This document shows, piece after piece, positions 10,990-19,615 of a stretch of 61,495 bases of DNA. The notes beneath the pieces are model-generated. The model was not told where the DNA came from. It saw nothing but the letters and a program-made list of their open reading frames with translations, and did not search any database. Origin of the DNA: Microvirga zambiensis WSM3693 (GTDB lineage: Bacteria; Pseudomonadota; Alphaproteobacteria; Rhizobiales; Beijerinckiaceae). The stretch lies in assembly GCF_016735695.1 (NCBI RefSeq), contig NZ_JAERQD010000039.1, positions 1 through 61,495 of the forward strand. Reading direction: 5' to 3'. Made by a program: the position numbers and the translations under genes. Position 1 is the first letter of the stretch. Every line of letters starts with the position of its first letter.

Positions 10990-11748
10990 ATGACGTATTG
11001 CGTCGGTGTTCTGGTGGAGCAAGGCCTGGTGCTGATTGCCGATACCCGCACCAATGCGGGGCTCGACGACATCTCCACCTACCGCAAGCTAACAACGCTG
11101 GCTGTTCCAGGAGAGCGCGTTCTGGTCCTCGCCAGTGCCGGCAATCTGTCCCTGTCACAGTCTGTCCTAGGGCTGCTGGCGGAGGGGCTACGCAACGACG
11201 AGACCAACGAGGCTGAAACGCTGCAGACCGTGCCGACGCTGTTCCAGGCCGCGCTGCTGATCGGCAGAGCCGTCAGGCAAGTGCGGGCAATGGAGCAGGA
11301 GGCCTTGGAGAAGGCGAGCCTCAGGTTCGACGTGACATTCCTGTTCGGCGGGCAGATTGCAGGCGGGCCAATGGAGCTCTACCTCGTCTACTCAGCCGGA
11401 AACTTCATTCGCTGCGGGTCGGATGCCCCCTATTTCCAGATCGACGAACACAAATACGGCAAGCCCATCCTGGATCGCGCGGTTCGCTACAACACGGATC
11501 TCTACGAGGCCCTGAAGATCAGCTTGATCTCAATGGACTCGACCATGCGCTCGAACATCGGGGTCGGGCTCCCGATTGATCTGGCGATTGCACGGCGGGA
11601 CGCGCTCGCCTTTGAGGTTCTCCACCGCATCGAGCCGGGTGAGCCTTACTTCCATGACTTGAGCGAGCGCTGGTCGGCAGCCCTGCGGGCCGCCCACAAG
11701 AGCATTCCCCGTCCGCCTTATGGAGGGGAGCCGCTAGAGGGTCATTGA
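10990..11748 (+). CDS. Anbu-type proteasome-related protease (COG3484)
   Basis: A 252-residue Ntn-hydrolase of the bacterial Anbu group. The sequence opens MTYCVGVLVEQGLVLIADTR; removal of Met1 would expose the threonine nucleophile, with Asp18 and Lys33 (RKL) in the positions expected for the proteasome catalytic triad. DVTFLFGGQIAGGPMELYLV and SLISMDSTMRSNIGVGLPID are family-typical. Anbu genes are often near transglutaminase-like, ATP-grasp and alpha-E genes. Here the transglutaminases are 39 kb away and the other partners are not in the window. A decayed second copy lies at 57880-58148. An EcfG-like promoter is upstream. Confidence 0.85.
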   Translation: MTYCVGVLVEQGLVLIADTRTNAGLDDISTYRKLTTLAVPGERVLVLASAGNLSLSQSVLGLLAEGLRNDETNEAETLQTVPTLFQAALLIGRAVRQVRAMEQEALEKASLRFDVTFLFGGQIAGGPMELYLVYSAGNFIRCGSDAPYFQIDEHKYGKPILDRAVRYNTDLYEALKISLISMDSTMRSNIGVGLPIDLAIARRDALAFEVLHRIEPGEPYFHDLSERWSAALRAAHKSIPRPPYGGEPLEGH

Positions 11749-11967
11749 AGTCGACCCGGCTCACATCTTGCCATCGATTCTGCGCCGTTTTCCAGATCCA
11801 TGCCGGGGCCTGTGAGGCGGGATGCCAACACGCCAGTAGCGACCGGCAGCTGGGGGCGCTCGGTTTCACAAGCATTGAAGTTGGTTACAACAAGGTTGTC
11901 GTGCTGTGTGGCGCAGGTAATCGAACCTGGTAATGCAGAAATCCGGCTGTGTCTGAGCCTGCGACAA

Positions 11968-11982
11968 TTGTGCATTGCACAA
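11968..11982. promoter_or_regulatory. palindrome upstream of the 12028 gene
   Basis: TTGTGCATTGCACAA is a perfect 7-1-7 inverted repeat ending 45 bases before the start of the small gene at 12028. A related element, TTGTGCAACGCACAA, ends 46 bases before the start of the paralogue at 19119. Conserved sequence and distance suggest an operator; the regulator is unknown. Confidence 0.5.
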
Positions 11983-12027
11983 AATGCCTTCTCTGTCGTT
12001 TGCTGTTCGGATGCTGGAGAGGGGGCA

Positions 12028-12312
12028 ATGGATCACGAAAAAACCGCACCTGCTGAATGGTCCCGGCGACGGACGCGCCACGATCCTCCAGCGCTCGATG
12101 AGGCGATTGCAGCGGCCCAAGGTCTGACGGATCAGGTCGAAAGCCAAATCGAAATTGCCGCACAGCTGATCGGCCTGCCGGAGGAAGAGGTGAGAACCCA
12201 TGTGCTGCTGGCGCCGGCTCACACCAGAAAAAGCCGAATAGTGCCCGCTCGAAATCGCCAGACAGAAATCGTGGTGATCAAGCGCAGAGGCTCTCGCATT
12301 CAAGGGAGCTGA
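12028..12312 (+). CDS. hypothetical protein, paralogue of 19119-19403
   Basis: A 94-residue basic protein. Its conserved core, EWSRRRTRHDPP in the paralogue and AEWSRRRTRHDPP here, is followed by EAIAAAQGLT, EIAAQL-GLPE-EVR and a basic tail rich in R and K (VVIKRRGSRIQGS). GAGAGGGGG precedes the ATG. The middle looks helical; the RRRTRH patch and basic tail suggest nucleic-acid contact, which is inference. Family not recognised. Confidence 0.65.
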   Translation: MDHEKTAPAEWSRRRTRHDPPALDEAIAAAQGLTDQVESQIEIAAQLIGLPEEEVRTHVLLAPAHTRKSRIVPARNRQTEIVVIKRRGSRIQGS

Positions 12313-12432
12313 GGTCCGAATAACGGACCCTTCATCTCAGCGCGCTACCTCTAGGTAACATCTGAAGACGACTGCAATAAGCCGATACAGGAAACACCAG
12401 GAAGGCTCCATTTTCATATGAGGAGCCATGAC

Positions 12433-12657
12433 ATGGTTTTGTTCTCGCTTTGTAAACTTGCTGCTGGCAATCTGCCGCCGCTGTCCATACACCTGGGGCG
12501 TCATCTGAGCTGGATCAAACACGAGCTCCTGCCGAGTGATGAGGAATGTGATGCGAAGTATCTCGCGTCAGCCTCGGATCGCCACGAGCTTGAGTTCCGC
12601 ATACGAGAGCTGGATAAGAGCGGCCGGCAGAGACGCGGACCGTTTCGCCGCTTTTGA
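12433..12657 (+). CDS. DUF3563-like small protein
   Basis: About 74 residues. The C-terminal part, LLPSDEECDAKYLASASDRH followed by ELEFRIRELD, resembles the short DUF3563 family found in many proteobacteria (a YL-x-A-x-D-x-x-x-LE-R-IRE-D pattern). AGGAG at 12421-12425, seven bases before ATG 12433, selects this start over the in-frame ATG 12418. Function unknown. Confidence 0.55.
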   Translation: MVLFSLCKLAAGNLPPLSIHLGRHLSWIKHELLPSDEECDAKYLASASDRHELEFRIRELDKSGRQRRGPFRRF

Positions 12658-12696
12658 TCAGACCGTCAAGCCCTGCGATGTTGGCGGAGACCTGTC

Positions 12697-12861
12697 TTGA
12701 TCGCATATGTGGCGGTGGTCCTCGTATTGAGTGGAGGCATTGATGCGATGCTTCTTTCGCACATGGTGAGTTCGGACGCGTGCGATGGTCGGCCTGCTGT
12801 ATCAACTTATGAGAGCATCGGTTCGACTGATGCGAGCGGTCGGACGCGAGGATGCACATGA
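12697..12861 (+). CDS. possible small membrane protein
   Basis: A 54-residue frame from a TTG start with GGAGA seven bases upstream. Its N-terminus (LIAYVAVVLVLSGGIDAML) could span the membrane once; the rest is polar. No family recognised. The rare start codon keeps confidence low. Confidence 0.25.
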   Translation: MIAYVAVVLVLSGGIDAMLLSHMVSSDACDGRPAVSTYESIGSTDASGRTRGCT

Positions 12862-13070
12862 CGTACCCGCGAGCCGCGCTTCAGATCACTCTCAGGAAGA
12901 CAAGTCGCCTCCAGCAAGGCTAATCCGATTGTCCGGTGCTTAAAATTGAGGCTCAATATGCCGATATTAGAAGCTGTCGCGAGCAACCCTTTTCCTCTGG
13001 ATGGCCGTTACTGTCGCATAGTGTTCCAGCTTAGTGCGTGAGCTCGGGCCGTTATCATTTCGAGGGCGTC

Positions 13071-13157
13071 ATGGCGTCGGTGTTCAATGAACTCGTCCCC
13101 TTGCTCGGGGTCATTTCCATCTTCATCGCGGTCTGCTCCCTGGAGGGAGCTTCTTAA
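13071..13157 (+). CDS. possible 28-residue membrane peptide
   Basis: ATG 13071 follows GAGG by six bases and opens a short frame whose core, FNELVPLLGVISIFIAVCSL, is a single hydrophobic segment, ending EGAS. It could be a small membrane protein of the kind usually missed by annotation. There is no homology evidence. Confidence 0.35.
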   Translation: MASVFNELVPLLGVISIFIAVCSLEGAS

Positions 13158-13232
13158 TTCGAGCCGGAGGCAAGGTCAGCCAGCCGCTAATTGTGAACTG
13201 TCGTGGAATTCGGCAATCCGGAGGAGCAAAGT

Positions 13233-13508
13233 GTGACTGCTGGAGAATTGTACAACGTCGGTCCGGGCGAGGAAACGCCATCATCCTGTATGGAATTGCC
13301 GGAGGATGAACTTCCACGGCAAGGGCTGATTGATGCGCTGGTCGACCTCGACCTGGATTATGAGCGGGAGCGGGAGATCCTCAGCCGGAGCTCGCTCGGT
13401 GCCGCGCTGAAAGCCCGATTACTTACAAAGCTCAGGGACCAGTACCGCATTACGCGGCAGCCCTACCTGCAGCAACTCGCTGCGCTATCAGAACTCGCCC
13501 GGAACTAG
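13233..13508 (+). CDS. hypothetical protein
   Basis: A 91-residue acidic, mostly helical protein ending LTKLRDQYRITRQPYLQQLA plus a short tail. GGAGGAG at 13220-13226, six bases before GTG 13233, decides the start; an upstream GTG at 13203 lacks such a site. No family recognised. Confidence 0.55.
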   Translation: MTAGELYNVGPGEETPSSCMELPEDELPRQGLIDALVDLDLDYEREREILSRSSLGAALKARLLTKLRDQYRITRQPYLQQLAALSELARN

Positions 13509-13511
13509 CTC

Positions 13512-14125
13512 GAGCCCCTCAGCCCGGAGGTTCGCAGAGACGAGAGCAGACGTCGCTTAAGACGCGCCGGAGCCAGCGAACGGAGCGTCTGAACACCAGG
13601 AACCCCGTGCCAAGCTCGATCCGCTCTCCGGAAAACCAGGCGCCGACACGTTGTGCGAATACCGGACATCCGAAAGTCTGGTCAAATCACTTCCTCGGTC
13701 ATGACGCGAAAGTTGAGTAGAGCGCTGAGGCACTTCGAAGCGTCCTGTGATCGCGTCGGCTACATCAGCGACATCGGCCAACCCGGATCAACCAACCCAC
13801 GTCGCCGCTAAACCGAAGCGTCAGATCCTGCACGATTACGGCCTTGTAAAAACAACGACTGCTGAAGCCAGTAGCCGATTTATTCCTTGATTTCATCGAC
13901 CTGAGCTTTCGAACGCTCTCGAGTACGAGACGCTTCGCCGCGAACTGCCGCCGCATATCGAGACAGCCTATGACGGGCTTCAAATCGAGATGCTCTGAAG
14001 CACGCAACGACAGCCATCGTGGTAGCGCGGTCAGGGCACCCCATCCAGCACCCGTTGGATGATCCGCTGGAGCGCGTAGTCTAGCAACTTTCACTGGGAG
14101 CCCAGGTCCATCGGGCCAAAGCTCA
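13512..14125. other. intergenic region with a possible gene fragment
   Basis: No complete gene seen in about 600 bases. On the plus strand, 13892-13998 reads ELSNALEYETLRRELPPHIE then TAYDGLQIEML and a stop. It looks like coding sequence but has no start, so it may be the 3' remnant of a small gene. Confidence 0.3.
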
Positions 14126-15001
14126 TCAGGTGACGTCTAGGCCCAGATCGAGGATGGGCGCGCTGTGGGTGATCCAGCCGGTGGAGATCAGATCCACGCC
14201 CGCCGCGGCGATGGCGGGTGCCGTGGCCACGGTGATCCGCCCCGAAGCTTCCGTGATAGCGCGCTGGTTCACTCGTCGAACGGCTTCTGTGAGCGTGTCC
14301 GCGCTCATGTTGTCGAGCAGGATCGCGTCAGTGCCGATCTCCAGCGCCTCATTCAACTGATCAAGGGTGTCGACCTCAATCTCGATCTTGACCAGATGGC
14401 CGACGGCGGCACGGGCTCGCTCAAGAGCTGGCCGGACGCCTCCAGCGATGGCGATGTGGTTGTCCTTGATCAGGACGGCGTCGTCGAGGCCAAAGCGATG
14501 GTTGGCTCCTCCGCCAGCCCGAACGGCGTGCTTCTCGAGCGACCGCAGTCCCGGCGTGGTCTTGCGCGTGCAGACGATCCGGGCATGTCCATGGGGCCGA
14601 ATGGCTTCAACGAGCGCTGCGGTCGCTGTTGCAATGCCTGACATCCGGCAGAGCAGGTTGAGAGCCACACGTTCCGCCGAGAGTATGCTCCGGGCCGGAC
14701 CTTCCAGGTGGAGAACGGCCTCTGCCCGTTCGACCCGACTGCCGTCGGGGCGGTCGACGGCGACCGCGACGGCAGGGTCGATCAGGGTGAAGGCCAGCAG
14801 CGCTGCATCCACGCCCGCGACCACACCGGGTTCACGGGCCACGATTGCCCCCCGCAGCCTAGCCGCTGCGGGAATGACGGCATCCGTCGTGATGTCGCCT
14901 GCCCGGCCCAGATCCTCGAGCAGGGCAGCGCGCACGATCGGCTCAATCAAAAGGCGCGGCAGCGGCGCCAAAATGCCTAGCGGGGTGAGGATCGGCTTCA
15001 T
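14126..15001 (-). CDS. nadC: nicotinate-nucleotide pyrophosphorylase (carboxylating)
   Basis: Converts quinolinate and PRPP to nicotinate mononucleotide, the third step of de novo NAD synthesis in the cytoplasm. The 291-residue protein has the QPRTase motifs ARIVCTRKTTPGLRSLEKHA, NHRFGLDDAVLIKDNH and the C-terminal barrel end DAILLDNMS and GVDLISTGWITHS. Its ATG overlaps the nadB stop by four bases, so it is coupled to nadA-nadB. A truncated second copy of its last 70 residues lies at 43558-43770. Confidence 0.95.
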   Translation of the reverse strand: MKPILTPLGILAPLPRLLIEPIVRAALLEDLGRAGDITTDAVIPAAARLRGAIVAREPGVVAGVDAALLAFTLIDPAVAVAVDRPDGSRVERAEAVLHLEGPARSILSAERVALNLLCRMSGIATATAALVEAIRPHGHARIVCTRKTTPGLRSLEKHAVRAGGGANHRFGLDDAVLIKDNHIAIAGGVRPALERARAAVGHLVKIEIEVDTLDQLNEALEIGTDAILLDNMSADTLTEAVRRVNQRAITEASGRITVATAPAIAAAGVDLISTGWITHSAPILDLGLDVT

Positions 15002-16587
15002 GCGACTCTCCTGGCAGGTGCTGCCATTTCGTTGGCGATCTCGGCTGCGATGCGCAGCGCCCGATCGAGGGTGATCTCGGTATGCTGTTCCGGCATCAGG
15101 TGAGGGTGGTCGAGCCGCTGATGAGCACCTCGGCTCTCGTTTCGGCGGTAGGCGGCGGTTGCAATCAGCAGGCTGACCAAGGCACCATCGCGCTCGCCCG
15201 TTGCATGGGCCTCCTGGGTGAGCGCGTTGAAGTGGCGAATGGCCTGCTGCAGCCCGGCCGCTTCGCGGAGCACACCAACGTGCCGATCCATGCCCGAGCG
15301 GATCTGCCGCAGATCCAGAGACGGCTGTCCACCCGATTTGTATTGACGCCTTACAGGAGGTGAGAGGGGCTGGCTCGCAGGCAACCGGGATGCCGATCCC
15401 TCAATATCGTCAGCAATCCAGGCCGCATAGGCCAGCGCCTCGAGAAGCGAGTTGCTTGCCAGCCGGTTGGCCCCGTGCAGGCCGGTTGAGGCGACTTCGC
15501 CACAGGCCCAGAGCCCATCGACAGAGCTACGACCCTGATGGTCCACCTTGATCCCGCCCATGTGGTAATGGGCGGCCGGGCGCACTGGGATCGGGTCGCG
15601 CACCGGATCGATGCCGGCACCCCGGCACAAAGCCGTCACGCCGGGGAATTTCCTGGTGATGTGTTCCCCGAGTGCAGGACGGGTGTCGAGGTACACGCCC
15701 TCACCCGCGCGGATCTGGGCAAAGATCGTCCGCGCGACCACATCGCGCGGCGCCAGTTCCGCTCCGGGAATGTCTTGCATGAAGCGCTCGCCACGGCCGT
15801 TGACGAGCACAGCACCTTCGCCGCGCAGGGCCTCGGTGGCCAGCGGCATCGGATCAAGATCAGCCACGATGGCCGTGGGATGGAACTGAACGAATTCGAG
15901 ATCGCGCAACACCGCCCCTGCCCGGGCTGCCAGCGCCAGACCTCCACCCTGGGCACTGAGGGGATTGGTGGTATGGGCGTAAAGGCCTCCGATCCCGCCT
16001 GTTGCCAGCACCACGGCCCGGCCGAGGACTAGGACAGGTTCAGCGCCAGTATCGGGTCCGACGCAGAACACGCCGGCCACCGCGCCATTGGCGTCGAGCG
16101 CCAAATTGGTGACGCGGCGGTTTTCCATGATCTGGATGGAGGGAGCGCTCCTGGCGGCTTGGATGAGGGTCTCCAGAACCCTTTTGCCGGTTCTGTCCCC
16201 ATCGGCATGAACGATCCGCCGGCGGGAGTGGGCAGCTTCCAGTCCCAGGATCAATTGTGCATCAGACCCGGCTCGATCAAAGCCGGCGCCTTGAGCAATC
16301 AGCCATTCGATGCAGGATGTCGCGGCTTCTGTGACACGAGCCGCCACATCGGGATCGCTGAGACCAGCGCCGGCCTGCAGGGTATCGGCGGCATGCAGGG
16401 CGGGGTGGTCGTCGTCCCCGAGAGCAGCCGCAATCCCACCCTGCGCCAGAGGCGTGGAGGCGTGCTGCCCAAGAGGGGAGGCGACCAGCAAGGTCACGGG
16501 CAGCGGCGCCAGTTGCAGGGCTGTCGCCAGCCCCGCGATGCCGCCACCCACGATCACGACACGATCATGCGGATGGGTTGTTCTCAT
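14998..16587 (-). CDS. nadB: L-aspartate oxidase
   Basis: FAD enzyme oxidising aspartate to iminoaspartate, the first NAD biosynthesis step. The 529-residue protein shows the dinucleotide motif VVIVGGGIAGLATAL at the N-terminus, QGGIAAALG, EFVQFHPTA and the typical GLHGANRLASNSLLEALAYA near residue 380. Nine bases separate it from nadA, and it overlaps nadC. Confidence 0.95.
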   Translation of the reverse strand: MRTTHPHDRVVIVGGGIAGLATALQLAPLPVTLLVASPLGQHASTPLAQGGIAAALGDDDHPALHAADTLQAGAGLSDPDVAARVTEAATSCIEWLIAQGAGFDRAGSDAQLILGLEAAHSRRRIVHADGDRTGKRVLETLIQAARSAPSIQIMENRRVTNLALDANGAVAGVFCVGPDTGAEPVLVLGRAVVLATGGIGGLYAHTTNPLSAQGGGLALAARAGAVLRDLEFVQFHPTAIVADLDPMPLATEALRGEGAVLVNGRGERFMQDIPGAELAPRDVVARTIFAQIRAGEGVYLDTRPALGEHITRKFPGVTALCRGAGIDPVRDPIPVRPAAHYHMGGIKVDHQGRSSVDGLWACGEVASTGLHGANRLASNSLLEALAYAAWIADDIEGSASRLPASQPLSPPVRRQYKSGGQPSLDLRQIRSGMDRHVGVLREAAGLQQAIRHFNALTQEAHATGERDGALVSLLIATAAYRRNESRGAHQRLDHPHLMPEQHTEITLDRALRIAAEIANEMAAPARRVA

Positions 16588-16596
16588 GGCTAGCCC

Positions 16597-17595
16597 TCAG
16601 CGCACAGAAAGCATGCGCTCGACGGCCAGCCCGGCCCGCTCGGCCACTGCCGGATCGATCATGACCTCGTGCTGACGTGTTTCGAGAGCCCGCCGGATCT
16701 TGGGCAGGGTGATGCGCTTCATGTGCGGGCACAGATTGCAGGGCCGCACGAACTCAACCTCCGGATAGAGAGCCGCCACGTTGTCGCTCATCGAGCACTC
16801 CGTCAGGAGGGCAACCCGGGCCGGGCGCTTCTCGCCGACGAAGTCCGCCATGCCGGCCGTCGATCCAGCATAGTCCGCCGCTGCCACCACCTCCGGTGGC
16901 GCCTCCGGATGGGCCAGCACCACGACATCCGGATAGCTCTGACGCACTTCACGGATATCCTCCGCGGTGAAGCGCTCATGCACCTCGCAGTGGCCGGCCC
17001 AGGTGATGATCTCGACGTCAGGAACAAGAGCAGCCGTGTTCTGGGCCAGGAACTCGTCCGGCAGCATGATCACCCGATTGACGCCCAGCGATTCGATGAC
17101 CTTCTTGGCGTTGCCTGAGGTGCAGCAGATGTCCGACTCGGCCTTTACCGCCGCAGAGGTGTTCACGTAGGTGACGACAGGAACGCCCGGGTAGCGTGCC
17201 CGCAACCCGCGCACATCCTCTGCTGTGATCGACTCGGCCAGGGAACAGCCGGCCTCAGCGTCGGGAATGAGCACCGTCTTGTCCTGATTGAGCAGTTTGG
17301 CGGTCTCCGCCATGAAGTGCACGCCGGCGAGCACGATCACATCGGCGTCCGTGGTCACCGCTTCTCGCGCCAACGCGAGACTGTCGCCGACGATATCAGC
17401 CACCGTATGGAAGATCTCGGGCGTCTGGTAGTTATGGGCGAGGATGACTGCATTGTGCTCGCGCTTGAGCGCAAGGATGGCCTCAATATCGTGGGCGAAC
17501 ACGGGCCATTCCATCGCCGGAACGTGATGCCGCACGCGGGCGTAGAGATCGGGCAGGGGCAGCGACGCAGGCGCCATCACAGCAGCAGCGGACAT
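16597..17595 (-). CDS. nadA: quinolinate synthase
   Basis: Condenses iminoaspartate with dihydroxyacetone phosphate to quinolinate using a [4Fe-4S] cluster. The 332-residue protein has the expected cysteine positions (EAGCSLAESI, SDICCTSGNA, RPCNLCPHMK) and AHNYQTPEIFHTVADIVGDS. It is the first gene of nadABC. The 156-base gap upstream carries three operator-like palindromes and a terminator for the preceding regulator. Confidence 0.95.
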   Translation of the reverse strand: MSAAAVMAPASLPLPDLYARVRHHVPAMEWPVFAHDIEAILALKREHNAVILAHNYQTPEIFHTVADIVGDSLALAREAVTTDADVIVLAGVHFMAETAKLLNQDKTVLIPDAEAGCSLAESITAEDVRGLRARYPGVPVVTYVNTSAAVKAESDICCTSGNAKKVIESLGVNRVIMLPDEFLAQNTAALVPDVEIITWAGHCEVHERFTAEDIREVRQSYPDVVVLAHPEAPPEVVAAADYAGSTAGMADFVGEKRPARVALLTECSMSDNVAALYPEVEFVRPCNLCPHMKRITLPKIRRALETRQHEVMIDPAVAERAGLAVERMLSVR

Positions 17596-17606
17596 TGGAG
17601 CCTCCT

Positions 17607-17716
17607 ATGCTCGCGACGAGCATTAATGAGTCATATTTATGCTCGACTAGAGCATTATACGGTAACAAGAAAGCCGGCTGGATAGCCGGCACATGAGTAA
17701 TGCTAGACACGAGTAT
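17607..17716 (-). promoter_or_regulatory. three palindromic NadQ-operator candidates before nadA
   Basis: Three copies of a 7-3-7 palindrome, consensus ATGCTCG-N3-CGAGCAT, lie at 17607-17623 (perfect), 17639-17655 (one mismatch) and 17700-17716 (two mismatches). Their starts are 32 and 61 bases apart, near whole helical turns, so they would face the same side of the DNA. They lie between nadQ and nadA, where a repressor of nadABC should act. Binding by NadQ is inferred from context. Confidence 0.7.
17673..17690 (-). terminator. rho-independent terminator after nadQ
   Basis: On the minus strand GCCGGCT, a four-base loop and AGCCGGC form a perfect 7-bp stem followed by TTTCTTGTT. It lies 62 bases past the nadQ stop and separates that transcript from nadABC. 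Confidence 0.7.
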
Positions 17717-17751
17717 AAGCCCGCGTCAAGCTATTTTCGGCGTCCTCGGGA

Positions 17752-18732
17752 TCACCGTAAGCGGGGCAACCGCACGCCAGGGGCCGGGCGCTCGATCAGA
17801 ACCTCGCGCCGGAAGCGCACCAGCCGGGCCGGGCGCCCGCCTGTCTCGGTCGTGACCTCGCCGGTTTCCTCCACCAGCCCCTGCACCTCGACCAGGCGCC
17901 GGAAGTTCTGCTTGTGAAGCCGAACGCCCGACAGAGCCTCGACCGTCTTCTGGAGTTCAAGCAGGGTGAAGGAGGCCGGCATCAGCTCGAAGATCACTGG
18001 CCGGTACTTGATCTTGCCGCGCAGGCGGCCGATGGCTGTCGCCAGAATCCGCCGGTGGTCCAGTGCCATCGGGAGACCGGGCGCCAGCCGCACCTTCGAC
18101 GGGACAGGTGGCTGGGTGTCGCGGAGAGCCTCGGGAACGAGGCCGGCCTCAAACAGCAGTTCGTAGCGCTCGAGAACCCGCTCGTCGGACCAGCCCTCGG
18201 CCTCAAATCCGAACGTGAGCTCGATCCGCTCCTCGCGGAGTTGTCGAAGAGGTTTGCCGCCTGCTCGCGCCCAGACCTTCAGGCGCGGCTTGATCACATC
18301 GAGGGCCTTGGGTCGGCCCTCGCGCCAATCCTCCCACGGCAGATAGCTGTACCAGTTCCGCCAGGCGGCATGCGCCAAGCCTGCCGGCCGGGCTTCGCGC
18401 ACGAGCGCCAGATAGGCGATGGACAGAGCATGCCCCGCGCCTGAGGCATCGGCCTCAGTCCGGTCGCGATCACCAAAGGTGTAGAGCTGCTCGACATAGC
18501 CCAAGGTCAGCTGGGTCTGCTCGGCCACCCAGGTCCGCAGCCCCATCTCCAGGGTGCGATGCTCCGACTGCAGGGGACCTGAAGGCAGGCCGTCGGGCTG
18601 CTGTGGAGTGGCCCGCACCGTGAGGACCCGCGGCTCGTCCGGCGTGGCCGCCATGATGACGGCACTGAGGTCGACAGTTGGCGCCACATGAGGCTGCGCG
18701 CGGGTCTTTGGTCGTCGGGAGGAAGAGGCCAT
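17752..18732 (-). CDS. nadQ: NadQ-type transcriptional regulator of NAD synthesis (COG4111)
   Basis: Alphaproteobacterial regulator with a Nudix-like N-terminal half and a winged-helix C-terminus. About 326 residues from MASSSRRPKTRAQPH. A Nudix-like segment runs AVIMAATPDEPRVLTVRAT to TLGYVEQLYTFGDRDR; the C-terminal part (ELMPASFTLLELQKTVEALS, RRLVEVQGLVEETGE) is the DNA-binding domain. Longer in-frame starts up to 18876 add a low-complexity N-terminus that the family lacks. It sits directly upstream of nadABC on the same strand with palindromes between, matching a repressor of quinolinate synthesis. Confidence 0.85.
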   Translation of the reverse strand: MASSSRRPKTRAQPHVAPTVDLSAVIMAATPDEPRVLTVRATPQQPDGLPSGPLQSEHRTLEMGLRTWVAEQTQLTLGYVEQLYTFGDRDRTEADASGAGHALSIAYLALVREARPAGLAHAAWRNWYSYLPWEDWREGRPKALDVIKPRLKVWARAGGKPLRQLREERIELTFGFEAEGWSDERVLERYELLFEAGLVPEALRDTQPPVPSKVRLAPGLPMALDHRRILATAIGRLRGKIKYRPVIFELMPASFTLLELQKTVEALSGVRLHKQNFRRLVEVQGLVEETGEVTTETGGRPARLVRFRREVLIERPAPGVRLPRLR

Positions 18733-19057
18733 GGATACTCGGGAGGCGCACAAGACACGGGAGAACCACGATAGGTCGCTGGATCCCCTCGGTCGAGACG
18801 AACTTTCGATGTGGCGAGGTATCCCGCCTTCAGGCGCTTTGGATCGTCCGTGATGCCGAACGTGGAGCAGCCACACGAAATGAGACGAGATCGGGTGAAG
18901 CAGGCTTCGGCGTTTCGCAGATCATGACGCGGAGTGCTCAAGGCTCGCTCATGACGGGCAACTGGCCGACGGCAACCAGGCTTTTCCGCATGGCGGCGGG
19001 AGAGGCGGAACGGGGAGGCCGCACGCCTGAATCCCGCTTTCCGATCGGCTGCGGCAA

Positions 19058-19072
19058 TTGTGCAACGCACAA
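19058..19072. promoter_or_regulatory. palindrome upstream of the 19119 gene
   Basis: TTGTGCAACGCACAA is a 6-3-6 inverted repeat ending 46 bases before the start of the gene at 19119, in the same relation as the palindrome at 11968-11982 to its paralogue. The flanking bases GC-N-CAATTGTGCA are also shared. Confidence 0.5.
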
Positions 19073-19118
19073 ATTTCCGCTCTGGGCGTTGTCCTCTCGG
19101 TCAAGGGGAACTGGTCAG

Positions 19119-19403
19119 ATGGATCGCAAGCCAACAGCCACCGAGTGGAGCCGTCGACGAACGCGCCATGATCCACCGGTGCTGAAGGAAGCTATTGCGG
19201 CTGCTCAGGGTCTGACAGGGCACATCGAGGATCAGGTTGAGATTGCAGCGCAGTTGATGGGCCTGCCAGAGGCTGAGGTTCGGCCGGAGGTGCTGAAGGC
19301 AGCAGAAGGTGCTACCGGAGTGGCAGGCGCGGCTCGCGCCCGCCCGCGTGAGACCAAAGTGATAGTTGTCGAGCGCAGAGGCCCTCGGGTTCCGCGACGA
19401 TGA
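19119..19403 (+). CDS. hypothetical protein, paralogue of 12028-12312
   Basis: 94 residues starting MDRKPTATEWSRRRTRHDPP, then EAIAAAQGLTG, EIAAQLMGLPEAEVRPEVL and a basic tail (KVIVVERRGPRVPRR). It aligns along its whole length with the protein at 12028. AGGGGAA lies ten or more bases before the ATG. The family is not recognised; the basic patches suggest a nucleic-acid or surface-binding role, which is inference. Confidence 0.65.
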   Translation: MDRKPTATEWSRRRTRHDPPVLKEAIAAAQGLTGHIEDQVEIAAQLMGLPEAEVRPEVLKAAEGATGVAGAARARPRETKVIVVERRGPRVPRR

Positions 19404-19615
19404 CGGCAGCCCTCGTTTCCAGGCAGGCGAACTTCGAAACAGCGAGGCCGCTTCAACGGGAGCCTCAAGCCCACGATCGGCCTCGAAACACTACAACACG
19501 TTCACTCTTCGACAGGGAGCCAATCGATGATCCTCTTCCCCTTGCAGGCGCCTCACAGCTGCATCATTCGGCGAGGGTCATTCCGCGAAGTTCGTTTCAC
19601 AAGGCAGGCTGCACG

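Noticed and set aside
12515..12859. Minus-strand open frame opposite the DUF3563-like gene
   Set aside because: Composition is not protein-like, and it overlaps a better supported plus-strand gene.
18733..18876. N-terminal extension of NadQ
   Set aside because: The extra 48 residues are low-complexity and unlike the family; ATG 18732 gives the normal length.
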